This document shows, piece after piece, positions 36,137 to 46,913 of a DNA stretch of 64,000 nt (positions within the stretch are counted from its first letter, which is position 1; each line of letters opens with the position of its first letter). The stretch is taken from contig JAHBBC010000018.1 of NCBI GenBank assembly GCA_019915015.1, positions 682,001 through 746,000 of the forward strand. The letters run 5' to 3'. This DNA is from Auriscalpium vulgare. Its lineage: Eukaryota; Basidiomycota; Agaricomycetes; Russulales; Auriscalpiaceae. The notes below the pieces were generated by a model. That model was not told the DNA's origin. It saw only the letters and a program-made list of their open reading frames with translations, and ran no database searches. The position numbers were made by a program, and so were the translations under genes.

Positions 36137-37342
36137 GCAGTCTGTAAGGATAATCTCATTTAAATTACTTACACAGTAGTAGATATGCAATTGCCCCACT
36201 TAGAAAGAAAAACTCTAATGGCAGAAGTAGGTCTCATTCATAGGCAACCCATCATGGGGAGGGGCTGGTGCAACAATAGAGGAGGGCTGAGAGAGGTTCA
36301 CCTTGTGACACAGCTAAATGTGCAGGCTCATAGTCTGAGAACACAGGTTATAGTGTGTTTTCCCCAGAAAAATATAATGGGGTGAAGAGCATGGGAGCAA
36401 CAACAAATGCCGGCAGGGAGAGGACAGCGCAGGCGGGCAGCAACCGGCGGAAACGGACGGGAGAACGGGACAAGCAGGCAAAGCAGGATAGAGGAACGGT
36501 GATGGGCACCCACAGGTAGTAGGGTGGTAAATGTGTATGATACCAGATCCCTAGAGCGCTGAGGAGGGTACCGTGATGATGTGTGTGTGTGAGTGGGTGT
36601 CAGGGTCCCGAAGATGATCGGAAAGTGTGTCTCCGACGAGGTGCGGGAGGTGTGTGCGGTCGGAGAGGTGGATCGGAGTGCGCGAACGGTCGGAGCGCTG
36701 TGCCGACGATGGTTATGTGGCGAGGACACGTGGTGCGAGCGACAGAGAGCGACTGGACACTGTATGTACAACCGTCAAAGAAGGTGTGCAGAGTATGGCT
36801 CCGATGCGTGATGCGCAACGGCGTTGCAAGGTGGTCGGAACGACAATGAGGGGTGCGGGCAACGACGCTGAACCGTTCCGATCGTGCGAACGGGTCGGAG
36901 GAGTGGAGGCGTGGGTCGGAACGTGGGGTCGAGCGGTGGGAATAGTGCGATCGAGGGTGCGACCGCGGCAGGACGAATGGAGGCGAGGCTGCGATCTCCG
37001 ATGTCGCAAGACGGTCGGAGCGACAAGGAGTCGTGCAGGCAACGACGCAGAACGGTGTGGACGGTCGGAGGAGCGGGGGTGGTGGTTGGAAGATAGAAAT
37101 GAGTGGTGCGAGCACACTAATCGATGTTGCGAGCGCTGCGGGACGAGCAGAACGCGACTGCGATCTCCGATGTCTCAAGACGGTCGGAGTGATGAAGCGC
37201 GAGGGCGACGGCAGATGGGACGACAATGGAACAAGATGAGAGCAAGGAGAACGATGAGCTAAGTGCGTGAGACGACGACGAAGACAAAGGCAAAGGCAAA
37301 GGCGACAGAGCTAGCCTCGAGCTAACTATACGATAGAGACGG
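36137..37342. repeat. Non-coding stretch with degenerate CGGTCGGA repeats
   Basis: No gene is seen. From about 36650 to 37190 the word GGTCGGA occurs at least eight times, and a longer word, GCGATCTCCGATGT then CAAGACGGTCGGAG, occurs at about 36990 and 37160. Open frames on both strands here come from this biased sequence. It ends abruptly where the LTR begins. Confidence 0.55.
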
Positions 37343-37443
37343 TGTCGCGCATCGACATGGTTTGAGGGATTTCCCTCCGTAATCAAGCAAGATCCAATCG
37401 AGATCGTATTCGACGATAGCCGACTGAACTACACAACTTTGCC

Positions 37444-38634
37444 ATGAATTCAAACGCCTGTGCTGTCCATCCCCGTTCCCCACATTCCTTTGTTTCAACC
37501 AATTCTTTGCACTTTTGCTTCTCGCTCTGCTTCACCCTCATTATGCCCTTCTCTCTGGTATCCAGTGTTTGGGGAGCGGTCGACCACCTTCGCGCCGCTA
37601 CAGCACGTCTCAGCCGAGCTACAACCGGTGCCAGTATGTGCGATCACGCGCAGGAGCTCTAACAACGCTAATCACGAGGTCCACGATGTTTTGCAGCGTA
37701 TGCGGCATTGCCCGACGAGGAGCTGCAGCGTTCCCGTGAAGAGGTCGAGCAGGAAGAACTGGAGACCCAACAGTATTCGCTGGCGGAGTTCTTCTCGCTA
37801 GAACCGCGTCCGTCAATTACCCAACATCTCGCATCGTCACTTTGGAGCGACGCCCTTGCAGGACGGCTCAGCCCCTTGCCCGACTCCAAACCTACCGGAC
37901 TGTTCACCTTTGCGTCAGAACCCTTTGAGGCCCCGTTTCTCAGCTCACTGCCATTCCTTCGTCCGGAACTCGACATTGCTTCCCCCCGTCGTCGCCTGTG
38001 GTGCGGAGAGGTCAGCGGACCGTCAAAACTGGACGGAGAGCATCTTCACGTGCGGTTTGTCTACGGTGGGATCACGCAGTTCGCGCGCGTCATGCATTAC
38101 TTCGGCCAGGACGATCAGTGCGCTGTATTTGCGGCAACTCTGGCGCGCGCACCTCATACCTCCCCCTACATTCGTCCCCGTTATGTCTTCCTCGAGGTCC
38201 CGCTGGCACAATGTGAACTGACCGCACTCCCCGACGAAATCATCTTCGCCCCCATCATCAACATATCCGACTCGGATAGCGATACCATTGATCCACACGA
38301 TGTCATCCTCGAACGACCCGACATCCTCGATCCTTCCTTTCCTGGCCCCTCTATTTGCGATCCCGAACCACTCGTCGTCGATGCATTAGTGGATCTGTTC
38401 CGCGGCCTGGAAGATCCCCGCGGCGAGTTTGATAGTCCAGTCGCACACAATGCTGCGGCGTTTGGACGGTCAAACCTGCCGGGCGGCCTGAACCTGGGCG
38501 ACGAGCTGAGAGACCACCGCATAGAGGTGATGGAGACGAAGACGAGGGTGGACGAAGACGGGTGCGCGTGGAGCTGCTACAGTCATCGATGGGTAAAGCT
38601 TAGGAGCGGGACAGACGTTTATCGGCGACTTTGA
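37444..38634 (+). CDS. ORF-X: spliced protein encoded in LTR U3, 375 residues (copy 1)
   Basis: The open frame at 37672-38634 has no useful ATG at its start, but a canonical intron at 37634-37696 (63 nt, GTATGT to TTTTGCAG) joins it in phase to exon 37444-37633, which starts with ATG 101 nt inside the LTR. The product would begin with about 30 polar residues, then a hydrophobic stretch (CFSLCFTLIMPFSLV) that could be a membrane segment or late signal anchor. A charged helix (PDEELQRSREEVEQEELE) and a globular-looking body follow, then an acidic Ser/Asp patch (ISDSDSDTIDPHD) and a charged C-terminus. I recognise no family. The exon 2 part reads the same in all three copies in this window. Confidence 0.55.
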
Positions 38635-38840
38635 TTCAGATAGCTAAACGGTCACATGAACGGGTTCTTGAGCTTCCCTTTTTGCTTACTCAGTTTGGTG
38701 TATTATTCCTGATTTAATATCCTTATGATTTCCCTCTGCTATATGTTTATTTCACTATATGCTACTTGTGATTCTCTGGTATTCCTTTCTTTTCCTTTAA
38801 GTTCTATTCTATTCTATTCTGTTCCATTCTATTCCATTCA

Positions 38841-38927
38841 ATTCCATTCCATTCCATTCCATTCCATTCCAGTTTTGACTCTTCATTCCAGTTTTGACTC
38901 TTCATTCCAGTTTTGACTCTTCATTCC
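38841..38927 (+). repeat. (ATTCC)6 microsatellite and three 19-nt repeats in U3
   Basis: ATTCC repeats six times at 38841-38870, followed by three perfect copies of the 19-mer AGTTTTGACTCTTCATTCC (38871-38927), about 80 nt upstream of the TATA box. The three LTRs of this window have 6, 10 and 5 ATTCC units. Repeats at this place in U3 are candidates for enhancer elements. Confidence 0.8.
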
Positions 38928-39004
38928 ATTCTGACCCTTCATTCTTATGTCTCTCTTGAATATTGATATCCTACTTAGGCAGAAAACTCCCACAGGAGAA
39001 AAGG

Positions 39005-39012
39005 TATAAATA
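39005..39012 (+). promoter_or_regulatory. LTR TATA box (left LTR)
   Basis: TATAAATA preceded by AAAAGG and followed about 25-30 nt later by the likely start of transcription. Exact counterparts are at 52778-52785 and, inverted, at 56414-56421. Confidence 0.65.
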
Positions 39013-39707
39013 CCTGACCTCTGGGCTAATGCAACAAGACTCTTTTCCCCCATCAGAACTGGAATTCTCTGTCCCTCAAGAAGTTCTCACCTGAAGTAAG
39101 TGTTATTTGAAGCCTCCTGGACGTCAACTATCTGCTTTACGTGTACTCTCGTGCTTATCTCTCTCATCGTCGTATCTGTTATAACTCTCGTAGTCGCCGT
39201 TAGTCTCAGCATACCCTTGTCTAGTCGATCTCTGCTTGTGCGCGCGCATAGTGTTTCTCGTCATATTATTCGTTGTCACTCGTCTCGCAGTGCCTAGATA
39301 TCGTGCGGTCCTCACGGCAGGATTAGTACGCACCCTGATCTAGCGCTGGGCCTGTGTCTGGACATATATTCTCGTCGTCATCGCCGCTTGCGTCAAGTTC
39401 ACGTTCGTCTCGCCCTTAGTATCTGTGATTCACCCGTCTCTGTCGTCGTTTCGCATACGTACGTTCACCATCGCATATCACCATCGGGTATCCTCCCTCT
39501 CCGTTTTGCTGTCGTTCGTTGGTTATACTCTGCCGATCATCGCCGTGTAGAGTACCGTCAATTGTACTCTGCATTTCTGTACTTTCGACCGAATAATACC
39601 CGCTTCATACGCATCGCACGGGCCACCCGACGGACCTCTCACATCCAACTTTATCTCTCTTTCCTTGAATCCCGGATTCCTCGGCCCGATCCTTCCCAGG
39701 TACATTT

Positions 39708-39725
39708 TGGCGACGTAAGTGCGGA
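39708..39725 (+). other. Putative primer binding site
   Basis: TGGCGACGTAAGTGCGGA starts 3 nt after the inferred LTR end. TGGCGAC starts of PBS are known from other Ty3/gypsy elements; which tRNA it matches cannot be checked here. The next 250 nt are leader up to the Gag ATG at 39978. Confidence 0.4.
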
Positions 39726-39977
39726 CCACAGGAAGAACCCATCGCACAACGAACGACTAGGTAACTCTGGGAATATAGAAAACCCGAGAGCCTAGGGCGA
39801 GAACTCTCATCGCCACTTGTGTTGCATTCCGCACCACGGTACTTTGAACATCCTCCCGCCGCGACAACACTGGAGCCCACCGCGAGGGGTTCTATTTCCT
39901 TGGCCAGTCGCGTACCTCTGGATCTTCCCCATAATCGTCCCGACCAATCGTACCCACCCAATCGTTTTTATACCCCT

Positions 39978-42900
39978 ATGACTCAAACGTCAGAACAGAA
40001 CACCGGTTCATCGTCTGGAACATTCGGTCAGCCTCTGAATGTTCCTTCCAATTCACCTCACGCACCGCCTTCGCCACCACCTCCGCCTCCGCCACCTCCG
40101 CCTGGACCATATGCTATACCTGTTCCCGGAGGAGCAGCCGGACGCTACAATCCGTCGATGTTGTCCATGCCTCTCCCTGGTACCAAGCACGCACCCCCAA
40201 AATTTCGAGGAGATTACTCGGAGGTCGCTCGATTCATTTGGCTATATGAACGCCTTTGTGCCGAGCATAACGTCACCCGAGACGAGGAGCGTTGCCGCGG
40301 GATCGTTCAATATTGCTCTCGCAGCGTGCGTGAGTTCATCGAGGCGCTGCGCAGTTACACGACGCCCAATTGGTTGTTGCTCAAACGCGATCTTGAAAGC
40401 TATTACGACGCAGCCAGATACGAGGAACGGTACCAGAAGAAGGATCTTGTTGCACTAGTCAAGAAGACCCGCAGCAAGAAGATGAGCAACTTACGCGCAT
40501 GGAAGCGCTACACGCGCGAGTTCATCAAGATCGCTGGCTGGTTGCGGCGTGAGAATCGTCTCACCGAACAAGAGCTCAACATCCACTTCTGGTCAGGGAT
40601 TGGACGACGCCTACGCAAGCGTGTTGAGGATCGGCTGGTTGCGTCGGACCCTCTGTACGATCGACGCGAACCGTTCACTATGGACAACGTCAATTTGATG
40701 GCAGAAGGAATCCTGCAGCGTGGGAAGTTCGACGAAGAGTTAGAGGATTCAGAAGAGTCATATGATTCCGATTACTCTGGCAAATCAGATTCCGAGTCCG
40801 AGCCGTCTAGTTCTGATGAAGAACGTTCCCGCAAGAGCAAGAAGAAGTCCAAGAAGAAGGCCACTAAGACCAAGACCGTACGGTTCGAGACAGAGGAGAC
40901 GAAGACGCCCCGGAAGACGCGATCAAACTCGAAGACAGCCAAGGATGACGGCGAGACAGTGGCGGGTATGATCCAGCAGTTACGTTCCATGCACCTCCGA
41001 GACGACCGCTATCCGTTACTGTACTATCAAGCCCTCAAGCTCGACAGCGATATTGCATCCGTGGTCGCCGCTCCGGACCTGGCTCCAACCCCGCCCGCGC
41101 AAGTCTTCATTAGCCCGCCTCCAGCGCAGTACAATCAGCCCGCTCCATATAACCCACCGCAGGTTCACTACACGCCGTCAGTACAGCCGCAGTACAATGC
41201 CCCGCAGCCCTACGCCGCACAAGGACCCGCCACGGGACCAAATGCCGTCCCAGTTGGACAGCGCGACGTACCACCGCACATGCAGCCCGCAGGACCGCCG
41301 CAGCCCACCCACGTGCAGCGATACCCGACACAGCCTCGCATTTGTTTCGGATGTGGAGCTACAGGACATGGGATCGGTTCATGTAACGCGCTGCGCGAGC
41401 TAGTGAATCAGAATATCATTAAGCGCAGCCCTACAGGCCAATACCTGCGCTTGAATGGTACCTTCCTCGAGCGAATGGGCACCGAGACACTGGTACAGGC
41501 GATTGCTCGGGAACGTGCGGCGCAGAATACCATGGTCCAGCCGCCTCAGAACCTGCCCAGCGCCCCGCAATCGAATCTAGTCACGTTCCAGGACTCAGAC
41601 ACCGAGTCGGACGATGAGAGCGAGTACGACTCACCGGTAGATTGGGTGAACTGGATGCAAGGCGAAGCACCGGATTCCGAGGACGAGTTCGACAGCGAGG
41701 TCGAGCTGAACGCCTTCCCTGTCAGTCGACCTGACCGCGGCACGCGGACGGCGCGCAAGGAAGTCTTTGATGGAGTATACATGCCGCCGCGCACGCTCAC
41801 CAAATCGTCGGGACCAGCCCGACACGACGATAAGGCGACGCACCAGCGACCGAGCCAGCGCGACAGGACAGCACGCTCCTCCACGGCGTCACGGATTCCT
41901 GGCGAGAAATTGGTACACCCGCGCAAGAAGGGAACTACGGCAGTACGTCAGCCATCCAGTGCAAAAGAAGCAGAAAGGGAGACGGTGGGGACGACTGAGG
42001 AAGGGGAGCCCGTACCCGCGCCGCCAGTACAACCCGTAATGCCCGACCCTGAGCCCGTCGCGACGCCGCAGGAAGCAGTCATTGAGGAGAACGAACCCGC
42101 CGCAACGCTACAGGAGGTGGAAGAGGCAGTTGAACCGCTGGAAGAAGAGGGAGAGGAACGGAGGCGTGTAGTCCCAATGGACACGCAACCAACGTTCCAG
42201 CCACGTCACGACAACGAGTTTCTGGAAGACGAGCCGCGTCAGCCTAGACAGCGCCCCACAGGCACGCAGAAGAAGAAGGAACGTATGGTGCAGGAGGTAG
42301 CTAAACGAGCAAGCATGCCGGCTGAGTCAGCAGCACGGAAAATGGCCGTCTCGAAGTCAGGTCCCCGTTCCTCGGAGATCTCACGTATTGTGGACCCTCG
42401 GAGCGTGTTGGGACAGGTCTTGAGCACACCCATTCAATTGGCGGTTGGCGACGTACTGGGCGTGTCGCGTGAATTGTCGAATCTGTTGGCAGAAAGTATT
42501 AAGCTCAAGAATGCCAAAACGCCGCTCACCGTGGCACGCGCAGCACTCCCTGGCACCCCACGCTACATCGCACGTGCTCCAGAGCCCCGTCCGGTATTCG
42601 CCAGGTCCTCGCTAATCGAGATACGCGTTCAAATTGAGGGCACGGACGTCGACGCAATAGTTGACACAGGCTCGCAGTTGAACATTGTCCGGCGAGACGT
42701 ATGGGAAGACCTTGTAGGGAAGCCAGTGGACATCCGTCGCGCCACGCGTATGAACGACGTCAACGGAGGAGAAGGCGCGCTGCTGGGACTGGTGACGAAC
42801 GTACAACTGCGATTCGGGGCAGTGGATGCGCCGGCCGACGTATATGTAGCGGAACATGTCCCGTTTATGCTGCTCCTCGGACGCCCTTGGCAGCTCCAGA

Positions 42901-43508
42901 ACTTCGTTAGCATTGATGAACGCACACGGGGTACGTACCTCGTCTTCAAGGATCCACGCGACACCAGGAACGTGCGATATGAGGTACGCGTGGCCAAACG
43001 AAACGACATCGAGCAGGACGGCGAGAATGCGTCAGCATGGCTCGGCAAACGCAAAAGGAGCGACGCACCTGTTCTGAGCTCTGTCCTCATGACGGGGGCA
43101 GCCTCCATCGCCCTGAGCAATCCCGTTCATGGGCCTGTCGACTCGCCTACTCCGCGCTGCGACAGTGCGCATGTGTCAGGCGCAGAGCTCGAGGAGTGCC
43201 TGGAGGACGTGCCAGGAACGAACGAACGCGTGCAAGACGTGGACGTGGTGTCTGAAGACACGGACGAGGCACAGAGCGACGCTGAGCGGGAGGGTAACCG
43301 AGCGATCGCGGTCGAGCGCAGCAGTACCTACGATCAAGCAGACGAAATGTCAGCATGGAAAGGCACCCGAGAACAAGGCAACGCACCTGTGCCTAGCCCG
43401 TTTCCGCCAGCGACAGTCTCGTCAGGGAATAGAATTCGCTGGAAGCAAAGTGGAGGAAGTACAAAAGGGCGAGGAGGAAGTAAGAGAAGAGACAGAGACA
43501 ATGACTGA
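39978..43508 (+). CDS. Gag-protease polyprotein, 1176 residues
   Basis: First ATG 39978; the frame is open upstream but has no ATG. In order: a Pro-rich stretch (residues 27-45); a Gag capsid-like region beginning KFRGDYSEVARFIWLYERL (about 75-270); an acidic and Lys-rich linker; a Gln/Pro-rich linker; a zinc knuckle CFGCGATGHGIGSC (about residue 455, CX2CX4HX4C); a long charged linker; and a retropepsin-type aspartic protease with AIVDTGSQLNIV (about 893) and MLLLGRPWQ. It forms the virus-like particle and processes the polyproteins. The stop TGA overlaps the ATG of ORF2. It is longer than usual Ty3 Gag because the linkers are long and protease is included. Confidence 0.88.
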   Translation: MTQTSEQNTGSSSGTFGQPLNVPSNSPHAPPSPPPPPPPPPPGPYAIPVPGGAAGRYNPSMLSMPLPGTKHAPPKFRGDYSEVARFIWLYERLCAEHNVTRDEERCRGIVQYCSRSVREFIEALRSYTTPNWLLLKRDLESYYDAARYEERYQKKDLVALVKKTRSKKMSNLRAWKRYTREFIKIAGWLRRENRLTEQELNIHFWSGIGRRLRKRVEDRLVASDPLYDRREPFTMDNVNLMAEGILQRGKFDEELEDSEESYDSDYSGKSDSESEPSSSDEERSRKSKKKSKKKATKTKTVRFETEETKTPRKTRSNSKTAKDDGETVAGMIQQLRSMHLRDDRYPLLYYQALKLDSDIASVVAAPDLAPTPPAQVFISPPPAQYNQPAPYNPPQVHYTPSVQPQYNAPQPYAAQGPATGPNAVPVGQRDVPPHMQPAGPPQPTHVQRYPTQPRICFGCGATGHGIGSCNALRELVNQNIIKRSPTGQYLRLNGTFLERMGTETLVQAIARERAAQNTMVQPPQNLPSAPQSNLVTFQDSDTESDDESEYDSPVDWVNWMQGEAPDSEDEFDSEVELNAFPVSRPDRGTRTARKEVFDGVYMPPRTLTKSSGPARHDDKATHQRPSQRDRTARSSTASRIPGEKLVHPRKKGTTAVRQPSSAKEAERETVGTTEEGEPVPAPPVQPVMPDPEPVATPQEAVIEENEPAATLQEVEEAVEPLEEEGEERRRVVPMDTQPTFQPRHDNEFLEDEPRQPRQRPTGTQKKKERMVQEVAKRASMPAESAARKMAVSKSGPRSSEISRIVDPRSVLGQVLSTPIQLAVGDVLGVSRELSNLLAESIKLKNAKTPLTVARAALPGTPRYIARAPEPRPVFARSSLIEIRVQIEGTDVDAIVDTGSQLNIVRRDVWEDLVGKPVDIRRATRMNDVNGGEGALLGLVTNVQLRFGAVDAPADVYVAEHVPFMLLLGRPWQLQNFVSIDERTRGTYLVFKDPRDTRNVRYEVRVAKRNDIEQDGENASAWLGKRKRSDAPVLSSVLMTGAASIALSNPVHGPVDSPTPRCDSAHVSGAELEECLEDVPGTNERVQDVDVVSEDTDEAQSDAEREGNRAIAVERSSTYDQADEMSAWKGTREQGNAPVPSPFPPATVSSGNRIRWKQSGGSTKGRGGSKRRDRDND

Positions 43509-46500
43509 CGCGCCTCAGATAACTCAGACGACCGGCCCGTGGCCCGGCCGGCTCGCCTTGCCGCCTTGGTCTGTACCCGACATTGTCCTGTCTACCGACT
43601 TCGACGAGGACGCCCTCGATCATCTCGCCCATGCTGTCAATGCTTCCACCCACCATGTTGCTCACCACCGACCTGTGCTCCGTCGCATCAAGATTGAAGG
43701 CGCCGTAGTGGAACTGGGTTTTTCAGAAGACGAGAACGGTCATGTCTTTCGCGACATCGTGATCGTCGGTGCGTGCGACAGTGGCCAGGCCGTCGACGCT
43801 GATCGTCCCGGGGCCGGAGAAGACGGTCTCGAGGCGGATGTATTTGCCAGGATTTGCTACCGCACGCCCTTGAACAATCAGCCCGCTGGCGTAGTATCGC
43901 CCACGGCCTCCGAAGACGGCCAGTCCGAATACTACACGCCTCCTCCAGCCGTTTCCCCACTCCCTAACGATAATCCAGGAGGCAGTCACTCGCCCACGCC
44001 GCCCAGTTCAACAGGGCACGGATCTCCTACGGGTTACGTGGTACACGACGATGGTACAGTCTCGCCTCCTCACATCCAGCTCCCTGCAGAACCCGCGCAT
44101 CCTGTTGACCCGGCCCCCGATTCCAATTCTCTCGACGATCTTGGCGTGCCGAAGTACCACACTACGCCCGCGAACACCGCCAATCGTCGGTTCGGCAACC
44201 TTGTGGGTCAGTTTAACACGTGTTTTCTGGACATAGACATCGAATGCGACTCGGACGCGCGGTACGAGATCATCGAGCTGTGCTGCAAGGACGTCAAGGA
44301 GGTCTTGGAGGATGCTAGCCGTCTTCAGACCGAAACGGACCACGTCATAGCGCTCGCGCGGGCGATGCACAATCGCGTCTGTTTCGCGCTCGATGTAGAA
44401 CACCGTCGGCAGGTATTCGACGAGGAAGAAGCACAGCGGGCGGCTCTCGCAGAGGCAAGCGAGCTAGTCAACGACGACAAGTCTGCGTCGGACGAGCCTG
44501 TCGACGAGTCACTCGCCGTTGAAATCGCTGGGCTGCCGGACACCATCTTTCCTCGCCAGCATCACCCCGCTATCATCCATGCCATCGCCCAGAGCTTGCT
44601 GCCCGAGCGCCCATCTCTTCGTGCTATTCAAGCCTATCTTCAGGACATCCTCGCCCCACGCACGACCCCGTCGGCGGACGACCGAGAGGCCGCTGACCAG
44701 CTCCGCAGATACTACGTCTACCTCGACTATTTAATTCAACGACGACGGCTCACATCCACGCCAGACGCGCATGCCGCCATCGCTCAGCTCGACGCCGAGG
44801 TCGCGGAGAAAGGTATTGACGTCTCGAACCACGGACTCGACACGGGCGGCTCCCTTGCGACAGACGGAGACGTACGTTCACCAGGCGACACTGCATTGAC
44901 TATTGATATTGAACGATTCGACCAGGCGTCTGCCAAGCGAGATTCATCGGTCAGAATCGCAGACAGTTCCGTCCCAGCGCCTGGAGACGTGGGAATCGGT
45001 CATGCAGGCTCACCGCCGAGCACCCGCTTTCACGACTCTGTCACCCGCGAAGCGACCTCGACGTTGGTCTCTCCCTCCAACTCCAACCCCGTTCCTTCCC
45101 CTCCGAATCCGCCCTCTCTCTTGATCATGCCGCCGTCAATCGACTCGCTCGAGAGCAACGAATGGCCGATAATAGAGGAGGAAGATCTTGCTCTTGGCTA
45201 CCCCGACGAGCCGTCCCCTGGTAGCCACGCGCGCGACGAATATCCCGTACTGTCACTACCCAGCCCCCATGCCCCCGACGCTCATCTTTCCACTTCATCC
45301 ATCGAGGCGCAGGCCGACAGCGACAGCATTCGTGAAGGCAGCACAATCGCTGAGTGCTCCGAGACGTCCATACCGAGCCTCATCGACGAGGACGACGACT
45401 GGAAACCTCGCCCCGCGCAGATGGCAGCTGGACTCAACGACCTCGCATTGGATGTGCGTATCATGGAACGGAACTTCGCGTACGGACGACTCACCTCCCT
45501 CCAGCAACGCAGCGCGTATCGTTCTCCTCTCGCCTATGACCGCCCTCCTTCGCCAGGCCCACCCCACACGTTAAGCTCGTTCGAGGTCGATCGTCGTAAG
45601 GAAGGACATGTCTTCTCACCCGTGAATCAGTACGGCAGAGTATCGACGAAGGGACTCCCGGGCGTATGGCAAGAACTCCACAGACTGTCGCGCCATGTCA
45701 GCGAGGACAAGCCGGCCCCCAGCGATCTCGGACCGCCGCCGCTTGAAGAAGTCGAAGAAGATGAACAGAGCGACGCAGAGGAGGAAGAGGACGAGGAGTC
45801 GGATGACGATGAAGATATGGAGGAGCATAGTGCCGATGAAGACGGGAGTGGAGAGGACGACCCTGACTACCAGCGCGCAGATGAACAGGCCGATAAGGAC
45901 GATGACGACGCGTACGACCGTTCAAGAAGCCATGAGCGAACCTCCAGCCGTAGCTCGAAGCGCTCCCGTTCACGATCCCCGACGACGCGACGCTCATCTC
46001 GATCTCGGTCGCCCCCTGCATTCGTAGGTTTTGCGGGCTCCAAGCGTTATGGTGGAGCACCAGCGTCACTTGTCGGACCAGGAATGCCCGGACCTGAACC
46101 CGCATCACTGACAATAGAGAGGATCCACGGCAGCAGGGCCTGCGCGTATCCTACGCCACGCGCAACCATGGCCTGCGCGTCTCGTATGCCCGCCGCTCTA
46201 AAAGTGTTCCAGTTCGAGTCGCATCGCCACCAAAGCATCAGAATCACACGCGTCTGGCAACTGCAGACGAGCTGGCACGTCGCCCGGACAAGCTCCCTCG
46301 GCCAGTGACTATCAAGGAGGAGTCGGACAGCGGTTCCGACTTGGATCAGGACAACCACAATGCACGCAAGCTCAAAGTTCCCGAGCACGTTCAACGATCG
46401 CAATCCGAACCGAGCGCCGTCCCTACATCGCAGTCGACCCTCAACCCACTGGCTGTGCGCTTCGTCCCCGGAGGTATGCTCCCACGACCCGCCATCAACT

Positions 46501-46880
46501 TTGCTGCTCATATGGAGGCAAATTACCCGCTAGAACGACTACCAATCGAGCCGTTTTCTGCGCCAGCCCTGGCATCGCTGCACAGCGGCCGCATGGGCCC
46601 CGTTCTTCCGCAGCTCACTGATCCGACCATTCTTATCAGCGTCGTCATGGGCGTGTACACGCATTTTCGCGGCCGGACGCGCAACTTGGTTCTGTACGTC
46701 CGTCAAGCCATCCACGAGGTTTCATTCATTCGCACCGCCAAGACCATTGACGAGAGCCGCTACGCGTTGGGACGTCTCGACGCCATTTCTCAACGCCTCA
46801 TCGACGTCGCTCGCGAACTCATCCATCTCCCCGTCGAGCCGGCTGAGGTGCCCGTCTCATTCGTCGCCCCGATGTATTGA
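43501..46880 (+). pseudogene. ORF2, large unassigned protein between Gag-PR and RT (frameshifted copy)
   Basis: ATG 43501 overlaps the Gag-PR stop (ATGACTGA). The frame runs to about 46100, where one C is missing from a run (CCC at 46099-46101; CCCC in the inverted copy), and continues in the next frame to a stop at 46880. The inverted copy shows an intact frame over its visible part. The intended protein is about 1126 residues. It has an N-terminal ordered-looking part (RIKIEGAVVELGF), Pro/Ser-rich linkers, a helical part with CCKDVKEVLEDASRL, a very acidic run (about residues 748-776), an Arg/Ser-rich SR-like part (about 808-838), and a compact C-terminus (ISVVMGVYTHFRGRTRNLVL). No catalytic motif, signal peptide or membrane segment is seen, so it is not an obvious env. 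Confidence 0.75.
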
Positions 46881-46913
46881 AATGCATTATTTCGTCCTTC
46901 TGAGGCCACTCTC

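Larger units (their letters stand above)
37343..39704 (+). repeat. Left LTR (2362 nt, TG...CA)
   Basis: Similarity to the second LTR begins exactly at TGTCGCGCATCG (37343; 51096 in the second). The right border is inferred: CA at 39703-39704 is followed by TTT and TGGCGACG, a PBS-like start. U3 carries ORF-X and repeats, a TATA box is at 39005, and R/U5 would be about 39035-39704. A rival reading is that ORF-X is the last internal gene, the true LTR starts near 38640, and base 37343 is a chance breakpoint of a tandem array. The hairpin just before 51096 and the TG start favour the long LTR. Confidence 0.6.

Noticed and set aside
36600..37262. Two overlapping frames of about 210 codons on opposite strands
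   Set aside because: Both are made of the CGGTCGGA repeat field and show only Arg/Ser/His-rich low-complexity content.
37708..38634. ORF-X as an unspliced 308-codon gene starting at 37708
   Set aside because: That codon is TTG; a canonical intron at 37634-37696 joins the frame in phase to an ATG exon.
39819..39977. Gag start at 39819
   Set aside because: The codon there is GTG; the first ATG in frame is 39978, just before a normal-looking Gag N-terminus.
43501..46880. ORF2 as an env gene
   Set aside because: No signal peptide, transmembrane segment, furin-like site or glycoprotein-like cysteine pattern is visible.
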